From Ignavibacteria bacterium (GTDB taxonomy: Bacteria; Bacteroidota; Ignavibacteria; UBA10030): DNA of 64,000 bases. The notes beneath the pieces are model-generated. The model did no database searches. It saw only the letters and a list, made by a program, of their open reading frames with translations, and had not been told where the DNA came from. The stretch lies in the NCBI GenBank assembly GCA_016873805.1, contig VGVZ01000006.1, positions 62,001 to 126,000 of the forward strand, in the 5' to 3' direction. Shown piece after piece: positions 1 through 9,663 of the stretch. Position numbers and translations under genes: made by a program. Position 1 is the stretch's first letter. Every line of letters begins with the position of its first letter.

Positions 1-153
1 GGTGAAATGCTGCGCGATCTTGACGGCGGGATACTTCTTAAGCGTTCTGAGAAAGGGCAGGTATGCCTTCTGATATGCTTCTTCAACCACCCAGTCAAAA
101 TTGCCGAGCGGCTGATGGTTATGGATACCGAGTACAAGATTGATTGTCTTCAG
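1..153 (-). CDS. GH57 4-alpha-glucanotransferase / amylase, N-terminal fragment
   Basis: Only the first 51 codons are inside the window; the gene runs off the left edge. The reading frame opens with a beta strand followed by [14 protein letters not shown] and [12 protein letters not shown], the N-terminal signature of glycoside hydrolase family 57 as in the Thermococcus 4-alpha-glucanotransferase, where the first His pair lies in the active site. The likely role is alpha-glucan remodelling in the cytoplasm. I place the start at a CTG (153) because AGAGGTGA lies about 7 bases upstream and no ATG or GTG is available in frame; a TTG at 189 is the alternative but would overlap the receptor gene. 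Family call is firm, exact substrate and start are not. Confidence 0.8.
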   Translation of the reverse strand, partial: MKTINLVLGIHNHQPLGNFDWVVEEAYQKAYLPFLRTLKKYPAVKIAQHFT

Positions 154-178
154 CGGAAAGTCACCTCTTGTGTATGTG

Positions 179-2719
179 TTAGATTTCAAACCTCAAACCG
201 ACTCTCACGCGACGCGGATCGTGATACGCCCCGGGATCACCGAGTTCGCCTCCGATCCGTCCACTGGAGTCCATCCACTTAACATTTTTCATGTTCAAAA
301 GATTTCTGATGTCGGCGTACACGACGATGGCAGACTTACTCGCCGGATCGAGCCCAAACCGCCGGGTCAGTTTCAGATTGATGGTGACGAACTCGTCCAT
401 TCTCCGGTTGTTCGGCACCAGTACCTTCGTCGTATCAGCCGGCGAGAATCCGTCGCGAGTCGGGAAATAGGTATAGGGTCGCGCCGAATTGTACAGTACG
501 ATGAGGTTGACGTCGATGTCCCCTTCCAGCCGGAAGTCTGCATCCAGTTTCACCGTATGGCGCTGATCCCAGCTCAATGGAAACGATTGTGTCGCAAGGG
601 GGAAACCCCACTGTTCATAATTCATGCGCTGTCCAACGTATTCGCTCACACCTTCTGTCATCATGTACGTGTACGACAGGCTCCCGGTTAGTCGCTCGTG
701 TTGTTCCCGGTGAAGGACAAACTCCACGCCGGAAGCATTCGCCTCCGCGTTGTTGACATACGAACCAAATCCATAATCTCCCGAATACTTGCTATCGAAC
801 GGCACAAGAGTTTTTGAATCGATTTGATTACGGATAGCTTTCCGGAAGTATGTCGCAGAAGCCACAACACGTTCGCTTACGCCGTGCTTGAATCCTACCT
901 CCCACATGACGGTGCGTTCCGGCTCCAGATCAGGATTCCCGGCGGAGACGTTTTTGGCGCCGCTTCGAAGTGTTGCCGGATTGATCCCCGAGTAAAGATA
1001 GTCAAACAGAGGAAACTGGAAGTAGTGGCCGAAGTTGGCGAAGAAGAAGCTCGCCGGTCCCACGGGAGCCGCCAACGAAATCCGAGGACTGATCTGATGC
1101 TTGAGTCGCGCACGCACGTTTCCGCTCACCACCTGCGTATATTCGTTCGGTCGAACCGGAATGAACTCCACAGTCGGTCGCTCGGCACGAGGATCAAAGA
1201 AATCCCACCTGATCCCAAGACTGACGTTGGAACCTTCCTCGACGATCTGAATTTTGTCCTGGAGAAAGAGACTTCCTGTTCGTGGACGATAGGAATATGC
1301 ATTGCTGTAGTTGAGGAGAGGCGCATCGACCAACGGTTTTCCGAAATACGTCAACTGCGGCTCGTACTTCACGAGGTCAGAGTAGATTTCATACTGGTTC
1401 AACTCGAAACCGATTTTGACCAGATGAATTGCGGAGACGTGCCGGGTGAAATCTCCTTTGACGGTATAGATTGTTTGCTTCGTATCCGACCACCAATTGC
1501 GGTCGCCGCCCGTCACATAGCGAAGAAAGAAATCATATTCGTGCGGGAGCAGCGATAACTCTTCTTTCGATCCGGCGTTGATCCGTGAGCGCATGTGAAA
1601 GGCGTTCGCGCTGAACGTGTAGTACGAGTGAAGAGACAGCGTGTGAGATATATTCGTCGACAATCGCAATGCGTCGCGGGATCTCACGGGAAGACCGTTG
1701 AGATTGAAACGCCAGCTGAATTCATAGTCACGCCATTCCCGCATCGAATAGAGCACTTGCGTGCTCACGCGGAACGTCGGATTCAGGTGGTATTCGACTT
1801 TTCCGAAGCCGCTGATCTCCTGACTGACCGGCGACTGAAAGAAGCGGCTGAAATCCTGCCACCAGCGCGTGTCGGTGACCGTCACATTCGTTGCTGTGAA
1901 ATAGAAGAGTCTTCGTTTCACCATCGGGCCGCCGGCCGACAATTCCAGCTCACTGAATCGATCCTGTTGACGGTGCCATCGTTCCGGCAACCATCCATCC
2001 CGTTCATATCGCACGGATAGATTATGCAGATCGCTCCCCCCTTTGGTGATCACATTGACGACACCCGACATGGCATTCCCATATTCTGCATCGAATCCTC
2101 CGGTATGAACGGTGAGACCGGTAATCGAACTCCGGGGGAGATTGGTGCCCAAACCTCCGGTGATGACGTCCTGAGCCGGTATTCCATCGATCAAGTACAT
2201 CACTTCGGTCGTTCTCCCCCCCCGAACATTGCCCTCCAGCGTCGTTCCGGGTTGGAGACTCAGCACCTCCGAAAAACCCGAAATCGGCAGGCGCTCGATC
2301 TTCGCCTCACTGATCGAGAACGCCGTCGCGGCAAGATCTTTTTGGATCAACGGACGCTCCGCGCGGATTTCCACGACCTCCATTTCAATCGCCGCCTGAC
2401 TCAGGTCAACATCAATTCGCGTCTTCAGGTCGGGAAGAATGGTCACCCGCCGCATCACGACGGTCGCATACCCCACCATACTGAAGCGAACATCATAAAC
2501 ACCGGCGCGAACGTTGTTGATCAGGTATTTGCCCTCCACATCGGTCGCGGCGCCAAAGCTTGTACCCATGATGAGAATGTTCACGCCGATGAGAGGTTCC
2601 CCGGACGATTTGTCCGTCACACGTCCCTCGAGCATCCCCGTCGTACCGCCAAGCGCGTTCGAAATGACGATAACCGTAAGCACAGACCCAATGAATTTTC
2701 TTGTCACATACAAGATCAT
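179..2719 (-). CDS. TonB-dependent outer-membrane receptor with carboxypeptidase-like N-domain
   Basis: This 846-residue protein has an export signal at the N-terminus, a CarboxypepD_reg-like beta-sandwich (about residues 28-107, starting [19 protein letters not shown]), a TonB plug (about 115-230, with VMYLIDGIP and [13 protein letters not shown]) and a long beta-barrel ending in an aromatic-poor RVGLRFEI terminus. Such receptors take up ligands across the outer membrane using energy from TonB-ExbBD. No SusD partner is adjacent; instead a small lipoprotein gene lies 12 bases upstream in the same operon. The start ATG has AAGGA about 9 bases before it. The ligand cannot be told from sequence. 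Confidence 0.93.
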   Translation of the reverse strand: MILYVTRKFIGSVLTVIVISNALGGTTGMLEGRVTDKSSGEPLIGVNILIMGTSFGAATDVEGKYLINNVRAGVYDVRFSMVGYATVVMRRVTILPDLKTRIDVDLSQAAIEMEVVEIRAERPLIQKDLAATAFSISEAKIERLPISGFSEVLSLQPGTTLEGNVRGGRTTEVMYLIDGIPAQDVITGGLGTNLPRSSITGLTVHTGGFDAEYGNAMSGVVNVITKGGSDLHNLSVRYERDGWLPERWHRQQDRFSELELSAGGPMVKRRLFYFTATNVTVTDTRWWQDFSRFFQSPVSQEISGFGKVEYHLNPTFRVSTQVLYSMREWRDYEFSWRFNLNGLPVRSRDALRLSTNISHTLSLHSYYTFSANAFHMRSRINAGSKEELSLLPHEYDFFLRYVTGGDRNWWSDTKQTIYTVKGDFTRHVSAIHLVKIGFELNQYEIYSDLVKYEPQLTYFGKPLVDAPLLNYSNAYSYRPRTGSLFLQDKIQIVEEGSNVSLGIRWDFFDPRAERPTVEFIPVRPNEYTQVVSGNVRARLKHQISPRISLAAPVGPASFFFANFGHYFQFPLFDYLYSGINPATLRSGAKNVSAGNPDLEPERTVMWEVGFKHGVSERVVASATYFRKAIRNQIDSKTLVPFDSKYSGDYGFGSYVNNAEANASGVEFVLHREQHERLTGSLSYTYMMTEGVSEYVGQRMNYEQWGFPLATQSFPLSWDQRHTVKLDADFRLEGDIDVNLIVLYNSARPYTYFPTRDGFSPADTTKVLVPNNRRMDEFVTINLKLTRRFGLDPASKSAIVVYADIRNLLNMKNVKWMDSSGRIGGELGDPGAYHDPRRVRVGLRFEI

Positions 2720-2731
2720 AGCTGAATTTCC

Positions 2732-3391
2732 TTACCACTGGCTGCAAGGGAGATCGGTTCGGATGCTGACGCACGCCTTTGGATCGATGAAGGCCGACAC
2801 GTGACAGAACTCATATTCAGATGCCTCCGATTCGACTTCTGCCACTTTTTCGAATACCTTCAGCCGAAACCGGAGTGCGAAGATCTCCATATCCGAGATC
2901 CGACGTAATGTGCAGGCCGGATCGGTCGTGTACCGAAAGAACGACTCGCGCAGATCTCTTCCCAAATCATCACGATAATCCCAGGTGTAGGCCAGCACCA
3001 ATGTGTCGCCAGGGTTCATCGTCAGTCTTCCATTGAGCGGATTGTACTTTCCACGCGCCCAATTCGCCGGCGTTATCCTGAACGTTTTCGTGAACCCGAC
3101 ATCGCGTTTGGGAGCTATCGTTCCAACGCCCTCCAGAATTCCTCTTGCCTCGAGTGTTTCATCGAAGGTGTTGACGACGATGAGATCAATGCGGACGCTG
3201 TTTTCGGTTCGCGAAAGCACATAGCGCCCGCCCGCAATCCCCTTGAATACATCACGCGGGTCTCGGTATTCCGGAAGCAGCTCGCTGCATCCACCCGCGC
3301 CCAACGTGCCAACGAGCAAAAGCAGACCACCCACAACCGGCAGTGCGCGGACCGGACGAGGGTTCATCATCCGAGCGGACACAGACTTCAT
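2732..3391 (-). CDS. predicted lipoprotein of unknown function
   Basis: The 219-residue product has a hydrophobic signal ([17 protein letters not shown]) ending in a lipobox-like GAGGC, so it should be a lipoprotein of the cell envelope. The mature part looks like a beta-sandwich and I recognise no family. Its ATG overlaps the lysS stop by 4 bases (ATGA), so it is probably translationally coupled to lysS, and it precedes the TonB-dependent receptor by 12 bases. That context suggests an accessory of the receptor, but this is inference only. Confidence 0.75.
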   Translation of the reverse strand: MKSVSARMMNPRPVRALPVVGGLLLLVGTLGAGGCSELLPEYRDPRDVFKGIAGGRYVLSRTENSVRIDLIVVNTFDETLEARGILEGVGTIAPKRDVGFTKTFRITPANWARGKYNPLNGRLTMNPGDTLVLAYTWDYRDDLGRDLRESFFRYTTDPACTLRRISDMEIFALRFRLKVFEKVAEVESEASEYEFCHVSAFIDPKACVSIRTDLPCSQW

Positions 3392-4929
3392 TCGGGCCTC
3401 ATGTGCGGAAAGAATAGGACGTCACGGATGGATGTTTGATTCGTCATCAGCATGACCAGCCGATCAATACCGATGCCGAGACCGGCTGTGGGAGGCATGC
3501 CGTACTCGAGCGCCCGGAGGAAATCCTCATCCAGGACCTGGGCTTCCTGATCTCCACGCGCGCGGAGGCGGGCCTGTTCCTCAAACCGTGCACGTTGATC
3601 GAGGGGATCGTTCAGTTCGGAAAACGAGTTAGCAATTTCCTGACCGTTGACGATCAGCTCGAAGCGTTCCACCAGCCCCGGCTCGCTTCGATGTTTCTTT
3701 GCCAGCGGGGACATTTCCACCGGATAGTCGATGATGAATGTCGGCTGGATGAGCTTTGGTTCGACCAGCTCGCCGAAGATCGCGTCAATGATGCCACCGA
3801 CACCGATACCGGGTTCTATTTCGAGATGGAGTTCTTTCGCGACCCGTCGAAGGTCCTCCTCGGACTTTCCGCGCAGGTCCTTTCCCGTGATGTCGCGTAT
3901 CACGTCAAACATGGAAATGCGTTTGTATGGAGGTGCGAAACTAATTTCTTTTCCAACAACCTCGATCTTCATGTCGTCCCGCACAGACTTGGCCACCTTC
4001 GAGATGAGTTCTTCAACGAGTTCCATCATCCAGATGTAGTCCTTGTAGGCGACATACAACTCCAGCATGGTGAATTCCGGGTTGTGAGTCCGGTCCATCC
4101 CTTCGTTTCGGAAGTCCTTTGAAATCTCATAAACGGCGTCAAATCCCCCTACAATGAGTCGCTTCAGATAAAGCTCATCGGCGATTCGCAGGTACAAATC
4201 GATATCAAGCGCGTTGTGATGAGTCACGAACGGGCGCGCCGACGCGCCGCCGTACAACGGTTGGAGCACCGGTGTCTCGACTTCGAGATACCCTCGCGCA
4301 TCGAGGAATTCCCTCATCACGCTGATGATCTTGCTTCGTTGAACGAAGACTTCACGGACCTTCGGGTTGACGACGAGATCGACGTAGCGCTGACGGTATC
4401 GGAGCTCTTTGTCAGAGAACGGGTCGTAGACCGTTTTGTTCCCCTGCTCGTCCACTTTCTCCTTGACGATTGGCAGAGGACGCAGGGATTTCGCCAACAG
4501 CGCAACCTCGTTGGCGTGGACCGAGACTTCGCCCATCTTTGTTCGAAAGACGAATCCGCTGACACCGATGATATCGCCGATATCGAGGAGTCGCAGATTC
4601 TCGTACCACGAGCCCAGGTCATCTTTCCTGAGATAGACTTGAATCTTTCCTGTCGAGTCCTGGATGTGACAGAAGGCCGCTTTTCCCATCCTTCGCATCG
4701 ACATGATGCGACCGGCGATCTTCACACTCTTTTGCGGGGCACCGTCAACAAACGCCTCGATCAGAGGACGTGCGCGGGCATCCACATCAAAGTGAGGCGG
4801 GTACGGATCGATCCCATTCTGTCGAAGATGATCCAGCTCCTCGCATCTCCGCCTGATGAGAACGTTGACGTCCTCGATATCCCGATCCTGCGTCGCATCG
4901 TGACTGATGTCTCGTTTCTCGCTTGTCAT
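3388..4929 (-). CDS. lysS: lysyl-tRNA synthetase, class II
   Basis: Charges tRNA-Lys with lysine using ATP. The protein shows an anticodon-binding OB fold (about residues 60-170, [18 protein letters not shown]), class II motif 2 ([18 protein letters not shown]) and motif 3 ([13 protein letters not shown] with the C-terminal FFPHMRPE), as in bacterial LysRS of about 500 residues. The open frame extends upstream to a TTG at 4968, but the ATG at 4929 (MTSEKRD) fits family length; neither has a strong ribosome site. It is the first gene of a lysS-lipoprotein-receptor group and is separated from the pseudouridine synthase gene upstream by about 170 bases. Confidence 0.96.
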   Translation of the reverse strand: MTSEKRDISHDATQDRDIEDVNVLIRRRCEELDHLRQNGIDPYPPHFDVDARARPLIEAFVDGAPQKSVKIAGRIMSMRRMGKAAFCHIQDSTGKIQVYLRKDDLGSWYENLRLLDIGDIIGVSGFVFRTKMGEVSVHANEVALLAKSLRPLPIVKEKVDEQGNKTVYDPFSDKELRYRQRYVDLVVNPKVREVFVQRSKIISVMREFLDARGYLEVETPVLQPLYGGASARPFVTHHNALDIDLYLRIADELYLKRLIVGGFDAVYEISKDFRNEGMDRTHNPEFTMLELYVAYKDYIWMMELVEELISKVAKSVRDDMKIEVVGKEISFAPPYKRISMFDVIRDITGKDLRGKSEEDLRRVAKELHLEIEPGIGVGGIIDAIFGELVEPKLIQPTFIIDYPVEMSPLAKKHRSEPGLVERFELIVNGQEIANSFSELNDPLDQRARFEEQARLRARGDQEAQVLDEDFLRALEYGMPPTAGLGIGIDRLVMLMTNQTSIRDVLFFPHMRPE

Positions 4930-5101
4930 AACTTCGTTCAATTGATTTTTCGCGAACCATCCCCCCAACGACTATGCGCCGGCGCGCATGCCGCTGGAAG
5001 GAATACTCTCGTGCTCACTGTGGACATGCAGATTGGATTCGCTTGAAGACGGGATTCCACAACCTTCGACGACATGATGAGAGAACCATCCAATGCGGAG
5101 G

Positions 5102-5860
5102 TCAGATCACACCGGCAAGCGACCGCAGTCCGTTGATCTCGGTGGCCGTGAGATACCGCCACTTCCCGCGTGCCAGTCGCTCGGTAGTGATCCCGCAGAA
5201 GGAAATCCTATCAAGTTTCTTTGTCTCGTACCCCAATGCCTCAACCATCCGTCGAATAATCCGATTACGTCCCTTCACCACCGTCACGACAGCTTCGAGT
5301 CGCCGCGTGCCGGGAAGCACCTCCACACGCTCCGCTTTCGCCTTGCCGTCATCCAGCAATACGCCGCGACGAAGCTTCTGCAGCGCGAGATCCGTAATCT
5401 CTTTGTCCACCCGTACATGGTACACCTTCTCCAACCCTCGGCTCGGGTGCGTCAGCGCATGGGCGAGCTCACCTTCGTTCGTGAACAAGAGCACACCGGT
5501 CGTATTCCGATCGAGCCGCCCGACGGGGTAGATCCGCTGCTTTTGCTTCACGTAGTCCATAACCGTCGTTCGACCCCGTTCGTCACTCATCGTCGTGATA
5601 CAATCTTTGGGTTTGTTCAAGACGATGTAAACATGCTTCTGCGTGAGGGAAACCGGTTGACCGTGGACCGTCACTCGATCCCTACCGGGTCTGACTTGCA
5701 CCCCGAGCTCGGTAATCGTTTTTCCGTTTACTTTCACCGCGCCGGAAAGAATGAGCTCGTCATTCTTCCGTCTCGAGCCCTTCCCGGCCATCGCCAGGAA
5801 TCGATTCAACCGAATAGTTTCTTTATGAATGTCTGAACTCTTTGTTTCCATGCTTGCCAT
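5102..5860 (-). CDS. 16S/23S rRNA pseudouridine synthase, RsuA/RluB family
   Basis: Isomerises a specific uridine of ribosomal RNA. An N-terminal S4 RNA-binding domain (RLNRFLAMAGKGSRRKNDEL) is followed by the catalytic domain with VGRLDRNTTGVLLFT, whose Asp is the catalytic residue of this family; length (252) is normal. The start region overlaps the end of scpB by 55 bases, with candidate ATGs at 5860 and 5851 and no clear ribosome site for either. The scpA-scpB-rluB arrangement is common in bacteria, which supports an RluB-like role, though RsuA and RluB are hard to separate by eye. Confidence 0.9.
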   Translation of the reverse strand: MASMETKSSDIHKETIRLNRFLAMAGKGSRRKNDELILSGAVKVNGKTITELGVQVRPGRDRVTVHGQPVSLTQKHVYIVLNKPKDCITTMSDERGRTTVMDYVKQKQRIYPVGRLDRNTTGVLLFTNEGELAHALTHPSRGLEKVYHVRVDKEITDLALQKLRRGVLLDDGKAKAERVEVLPGTRRLEAVVTVVKGRNRIIRRMVEALGYETKKLDRISFCGITTERLARGKWRYLTATEINGLRSLAGVI

Positions 5861-7182
5861 CGCGACGTTGACCGTTGTTCACCGGCGTCCTGCGGTTCGA
5901 GGACCGTCGGCTCTTCGATGCTTCTTTCAATCACGCTCTCCTCTGCAAAAGGTCGGTGGAGCAGACTCTGCTCGTCCGCAGGAATCGATGCGCGTGCAGC
6001 TTCCATTTCTTCATGCTTCAGCGGTTCGACTTGCGATAACTGATCGAGCTCTGCGCTGCGTTTCACAGGGCCGAGCGCCGAGTCGGACAACGCCGGCTCG
6101 ATATCTGTTTCCTTTTGCTCCTCCAGAGCTTCGAGCTGTTCGGTGGGTGGTGGAGCCGGACTTGTCTCCGGTTCAAATGAGATGAAGGGGCTTTCAACAA
6201 CCTCCCTCACCTCGGTCGGCGGCAGAAACGGGGGTAAAGGAACCGTCTGATCAATTGCCGTAGCCGATGAACTGGACGGCGGAAGGATATCAGCGAAGGA
6301 ATTGTTGATCTCCCCGACTTCAGCGACTCCGGGCACACTCACATCCTGCTGCTCGACCGGTTTCTTTGGGTGTGACGGCGCGACAAACATCTCAGTTTGG
6401 TTTTCCGGGGGGCGCAGCTTGATATCACGGGGGCGCTTTTTCGGAACGATCTGAACGGTCTCATCCATTTCGGGCTTCCGCTTCGGGATATGTGGAAGCC
6501 GTGATTTGAAATCTTCCGCTTCCTTCTTCGCCTTTTCGGCGGCCTGCTGCGCTTCCAGCATCCGGCGTTCGGTCTCGAACTGGCTCTCGCCGAGGATTTC
6601 CTCGATCTCACGCGGGCGCGGCAAATCCGTTACGTTGTTCAAACCGAAATGCATCAGGAACTGTCTTGTCGTCCCGTAGAGAAGCGGCCTTCCAACCGTG
6701 TTGGCCCGGCCTGTAATCGTGACGAGATCTTTCTCGAGAAGCGACTTCAGCACGTAGTCACAATTGACCCCGCGGATCGCTTCGATTTCTGGCTTCGAGA
6801 TGGGCTGCTTGTATGCAATGATCGCCAGTGATTCGACGGCCGACTGGGAAAGTTTTCGCCTCGATTGTTCCCAGCTCAACAAACCAATCCACTCAGCATA
6901 TTCTTTACGCGTTGCGAATAGATAGCCCCCACCGATGTTGATGATACGGTACGGACGATCTGCAGATTGATACTCTTCATTCAACATCGCCACGGTGCGC
7001 TCAATCTCGATCGGGTCCAGATCGCGCTGTTCCAGGCCGCTCGCCGATTCACCATAGAGGACGCGAATATCCTTAACGCTCAAAGGTTCGTCGGCGGAAA
7101 AAATCAGAGCTTCGAGAAGACTCTTCAACGTCGTCGGAATCTGGATTGCCCGCTTCTCTTCGATGGCTTTCTGCTCTTCCAT
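5806..7182 (-). CDS. scpB: segregation and condensation protein B with long C-terminal extension
   Basis: ScpB is the winged-helix (kite) subunit that dimerises and binds ScpA in the SMC condensin. The core is residues about 15-195, with AVESLAIIAYKQPISKPEIEAIRG and a GRPLLYGTT hairpin typical of the family. Usual length is about 180-250; here 458. After the core come a charged helix (about 200-228), some 210 residues rich in Pro, Glu, Ser and Thr that look disordered, and a final WQAWKQRVQTFIKKLFG stretch that forms an amphipathic helix with Trp, Val, Phe, Ile and Leu on one face and Lys/Arg on the other. The start lies 3 bases after the scpA stop. Confidence 0.93.
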   Translation of the reverse strand: MEEQKAIEEKRAIQIPTTLKSLLEALIFSADEPLSVKDIRVLYGESASGLEQRDLDPIEIERTVAMLNEEYQSADRPYRIINIGGGYLFATRKEYAEWIGLLSWEQSRRKLSQSAVESLAIIAYKQPISKPEIEAIRGVNCDYVLKSLLEKDLVTITGRANTVGRPLLYGTTRQFLMHFGLNNVTDLPRPREIEEILGESQFETERRMLEAQQAAEKAKKEAEDFKSRLPHIPKRKPEMDETVQIVPKKRPRDIKLRPPENQTEMFVAPSHPKKPVEQQDVSVPGVAEVGEINNSFADILPPSSSSATAIDQTVPLPPFLPPTEVREVVESPFISFEPETSPAPPPTEQLEALEEQKETDIEPALSDSALGPVKRSAELDQLSQVEPLKHEEMEAARASIPADEQSLLHRPFAEESVIERSIEEPTVLEPQDAGEQRSTSRWQAWKQRVQTFIKKLFG

Positions 7183-7185
7183 GTC

Positions 7186-7902
7186 TTATGCCGGTGCCTT
7201 CATCATCGATAGTTCTCCAAACGGCTCATGCTGTCGAACCAGGATTGTCTTGGCTCGAATAAGTTCCAGCAAAGCCAGAAACGTCACCACCACACGGATT
7301 TTTTCTTCCATCTCGGCGGTGAGTTCTGCGAACGTCGCTTCCGATCTCTTGGTAAAGAACTGCCGGATAAACTCAAGTTGCTGATCGATGGTGACTTGCA
7401 GTCTGATAATCTCGTGGACAAACTTCTTCGGCATGCGATCCATCGCAAACTTGAACGACGCAATCAGATCGAACAACGTGACGTCTCTCAGAAGATCTCC
7501 GTCATCCTGCTGAGGCATGATCTTCTCGTCATGATCGAACGATCCTCGCAGAAAGATCTTCCGGCGCTCCGATTCCATCTCGGAGATTTCGCCGGCGAGC
7601 TCTTTGAACCTCTTGTATTCGACCAATCGCTTGATGAGGTTGGCCCTCGGATCTTCTTCTTCCTGCTGACCGGGTTCGGGTGGAAGCAGCAACTTGACCT
7701 TGATCTGCATCAACTCTGCCGCCATGACAAGAAATTCTCCGGCTACCTCGAGATCGAGCGACTCCATATAGTGGACGTAGTCGAGAAACTCCCGCGCAAT
7801 GCGCGCAATGGGAATGTCGTAGATATCCAGCTCGTCTCTCTTGATGAAAAAGAGAAGCAGATCAAGCGGGCCTTCAAAATCTTGCAGTTTTACGGTGTAC
7901 AT
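7186..7902 (-). CDS. scpA: segregation and condensation protein A
   Basis: ScpA is the kleisin that bridges the SMC heads and binds ScpB in chromosome segregation. The 238-residue protein opens with the family signature FEGPLDLLLFFIKRDELDIYDIPIA and ends with a small winged helix (VVTFLALLELIRAKTILVRQ). The ATG has GGAGAT about 8 bases upstream. It sits 18 bases after trpS and 3 bases before scpB, so the three are probably one transcript. Confidence 0.96.
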   Translation of the reverse strand: MYTVKLQDFEGPLDLLLFFIKRDELDIYDIPIARIAREFLDYVHYMESLDLEVAGEFLVMAAELMQIKVKLLLPPEPGQQEEEDPRANLIKRLVEYKRFKELAGEISEMESERRKIFLRGSFDHDEKIMPQQDDGDLLRDVTLFDLIASFKFAMDRMPKKFVHEIIRLQVTIDQQLEFIRQFFTKRSEATFAELTAEMEEKIRVVVTFLALLELIRAKTILVRQHEPFGELSMMKAPA

Positions 7903-7920
7903 TCAGCGATCTCCAAGCCG

Positions 7921-8934
7921 TCATCCCATCCGCATTGCTGTGCGGACCTCCGTCATCGTCTGCCGAGCAACCTCCCTGGCGCGCGATTCGCCGTCAGCCA
8001 GGATGCTCCGGACTTCGTCCTTGCGAGTTTCGTAATACCCTCTTCGGTCCCTGTGCGGAGCAAGCGCGTCCACGATGCGGTCCGCACATCGCATCTTGCA
8101 GCCGACACAGCCAAGCGCTCCGCTTTCACATCCCGCACGGATTTCGGGCGTTTCGGCCGCGTTGAATTTCTGATGGTAGTTGAAGACAAGACAAACGTCC
8201 GGTCTCCCGGGATCTCCCTTGCGCACCTTCCGGGGATCGGTCACTGCGCTCCGCATCTTCGTCCGAATCACGTCGGGAGGATCCGAAAGAAGAATTGTGT
8301 TGCCGAGGGATTTACTCATCCTATTGCCGTCGAGCCCGGTCAATCGTGCGAACGTTGTCAGCTTCGCTTCGGGCTCTGGAAAGACCGGCTTCTCCGGTGC
8401 GTACTGGGCGTTGAACCGTCGCGCAATCTCCCGCGTAATCTCGATATGAGGAAGTTGATCCTCGCCGACGGGTACTACATCTCCCTTGTAGAGAAGTATA
8501 TCGGCGGCCTGCAGAACCGGGTACCCGAGATGCCCGTAGGCGATATTCTCAAGCTTCAGATCTCTCACCTGTTCCTTGAGTGTGGGGTTCCTCTCAAGAC
8601 GGGCGGTTGTGATGAGCATCGAAAAAATCAGGTGGAGCTCGGTATGTTCCTTGACCTGTGATTGACGGAACATGGGACTGATCCTCTCATCAATTCCCGC
8701 CGCGAGCCAGTCCATCACCATCTCGATTGCATTCTCCTCGAGATCTCTGGAATCCGGATTTGTGGTCAACGCGTGGTAATCGGCGATAAGATGATAGTTC
8801 TGGTACTCCTGCTGAAGGTCAACCCAATTCTCAAGGGCACCGACCAGGTGACCCAAATGCAATTTTCCTGTCGGGCGCATGCCGCTCAGGATGACCTTTT
8901 TTGGCTGTGGCAATCCGCTGATGTTCTCCTTCAC
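7921..8934 (-). CDS. trpS: tryptophanyl-tRNA synthetase
   Basis: Class I synthetase charging tRNA-Trp. HIGH-type motif appears as KLHLGHLVGA and the KMSKS-type motif as NRMSKSLGN; length (337) is typical. The first codon used here is GTG at 8934; an internal ATG at residue 19 is too close to the active-site motif to be likely. It appears to head the trpS-scpA-scpB-rluB transcript. I see no T-box element upstream, as expected outside Gram-positives. A four-cysteine knot-like stretch (CESGALGCVGCKMRC) before the C-terminus suggests a metal site, as in some thermophile TrpRS with an iron-sulfur cluster; that part is inference. Confidence 0.95.
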   Translation of the reverse strand: MKENISGLPQPKKVILSGMRPTGKLHLGHLVGALENWVDLQQEYQNYHLIADYHALTTNPDSRDLEENAIEMVMDWLAAGIDERISPMFRQSQVKEHTELHLIFSMLITTARLERNPTLKEQVRDLKLENIAYGHLGYPVLQAADILLYKGDVVPVGEDQLPHIEITREIARRFNAQYAPEKPVFPEPEAKLTTFARLTGLDGNRMSKSLGNTILLSDPPDVIRTKMRSAVTDPRKVRKGDPGRPDVCLVFNYHQKFNAAETPEIRAGCESGALGCVGCKMRCADRIVDALAPHRDRRGYYETRKDEVRSILADGESRAREVARQTMTEVRTAMRMG

Positions 8935-8982
8935 AGGTTCGGGATAGACCCCCGCTTCATCCAGACATACGATGCAGGGGAG

Positions 8983-9486
8983 TTAGTTCATGAAGAGATA
9001 TGGTTTCCAACCCTCGTCTACGCGACCCGAGAAATTTCTGAGAAACATGACATGGTTGGGTCGAAACGGTTTTCGATGAAGATTCATTTGAGATTCGGCG
9101 GGAGTCCGGTCCCCTTTCTTGTTATTGCATCGAACACACGCAGAAACGAGATTCTCCCACGAATCGGCTCCACCGCGTGCTTTGGGGATAATGTGGTCCA
9201 CAGTCAAAGGAACATCGCCACGACCGCAATACTGGCAGCGGTGCCCGTCACGACGAAGAATGTTCTTTCGCGAGAGAATGATCTTCTTGTAGGGAACCCG
9301 TATGAAGAGGGACAGCCTCACAATGCTTGGCAAAGGCATAGAGATACTGACCGAGCGGACCAAATCTCCGTTCCGAGCTTCCACTAGCTCTGCCTTTCCA
9401 AGGTAAAGGAGAACCACGGCTTTCCGGACATTGCAGACGCTCAAGGGCTCGTAATTGTGGTTCAGTACGAGCACCTTGCGATTCAT
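8983..9486 (-). CDS. HNH endonuclease-family protein
   Basis: The 167-residue protein contains a zinc-finger HNH module: CQYCG, then LTVDHIIPKARGGADSWENLV, then ACVRCNNKKGDRTP, with His-Asn-Asn/His catalytic residues and two Cys pairs. The N-terminus (VLVLNHNYEPLSVCNVRKA) matches a chromosomal HNH family found widely in FCB and other bacteria that is not tied to mobile elements. Function is unknown; nuclease activity is inferred from the motif. It has its own strong promoter about 120 bases upstream. Confidence 0.88.
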   Translation of the reverse strand: MNRKVLVLNHNYEPLSVCNVRKAVVLLYLGKAELVEARNGDLVRSVSISMPLPSIVRLSLFIRVPYKKIILSRKNILRRDGHRCQYCGRGDVPLTVDHIIPKARGGADSWENLVSACVRCNNKKGDRTPAESQMNLHRKPFRPNHVMFLRNFSGRVDEGWKPYLFMN

Positions 9487-9607
9487 CTTGCCATTTGGCC
9501 TAGAATGCTTTGCGATGGTACTGAAGTCCTACACACCTCCCCGAGAACGCAAACATACGGTTCTTGAATAACAAAATCCTTGAGCATTGCCCATTTTGGG
9601 TATGAAA

Positions 9608-9636
9608 AATATAGCACAAACGATGAGTAGAGTCAA
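9608..9636 (-). promoter_or_regulatory. sigma-70-type promoter for the HNH gene
   Basis: On the minus strand TTGACT (9636-9631) and TATATT (9613-9608) are separated by 17 bases. Transcription would begin near 9601, giving a leader of about 115 bases with a short CCCAAAATGGG hairpin at its start. Confidence 0.72.
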
Positions 9637-9663
9637 GATCCGGCTGGAATAGATCAAATTTGG

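Noticed and set aside
7228-8661. 477-codon plus-strand open frame
   Set aside because: It lies antisense to scpA and trpS, both complete with family motifs; its translation has no recognisable domain. It is a by-product of codon bias on the other strand.
8935-8982. CCCC...GGGG hairpin after the HNH gene's neighbour trpS leader
   Set aside because: Only 6 interrupted pairs and no T-run; too weak to call a terminator.
8983-9486. HNH nuclease as part of a mobile intron or phage
   Set aside because: No intron structure, integrase or phage gene is near and this HNH subfamily is a common chromosomal gene.
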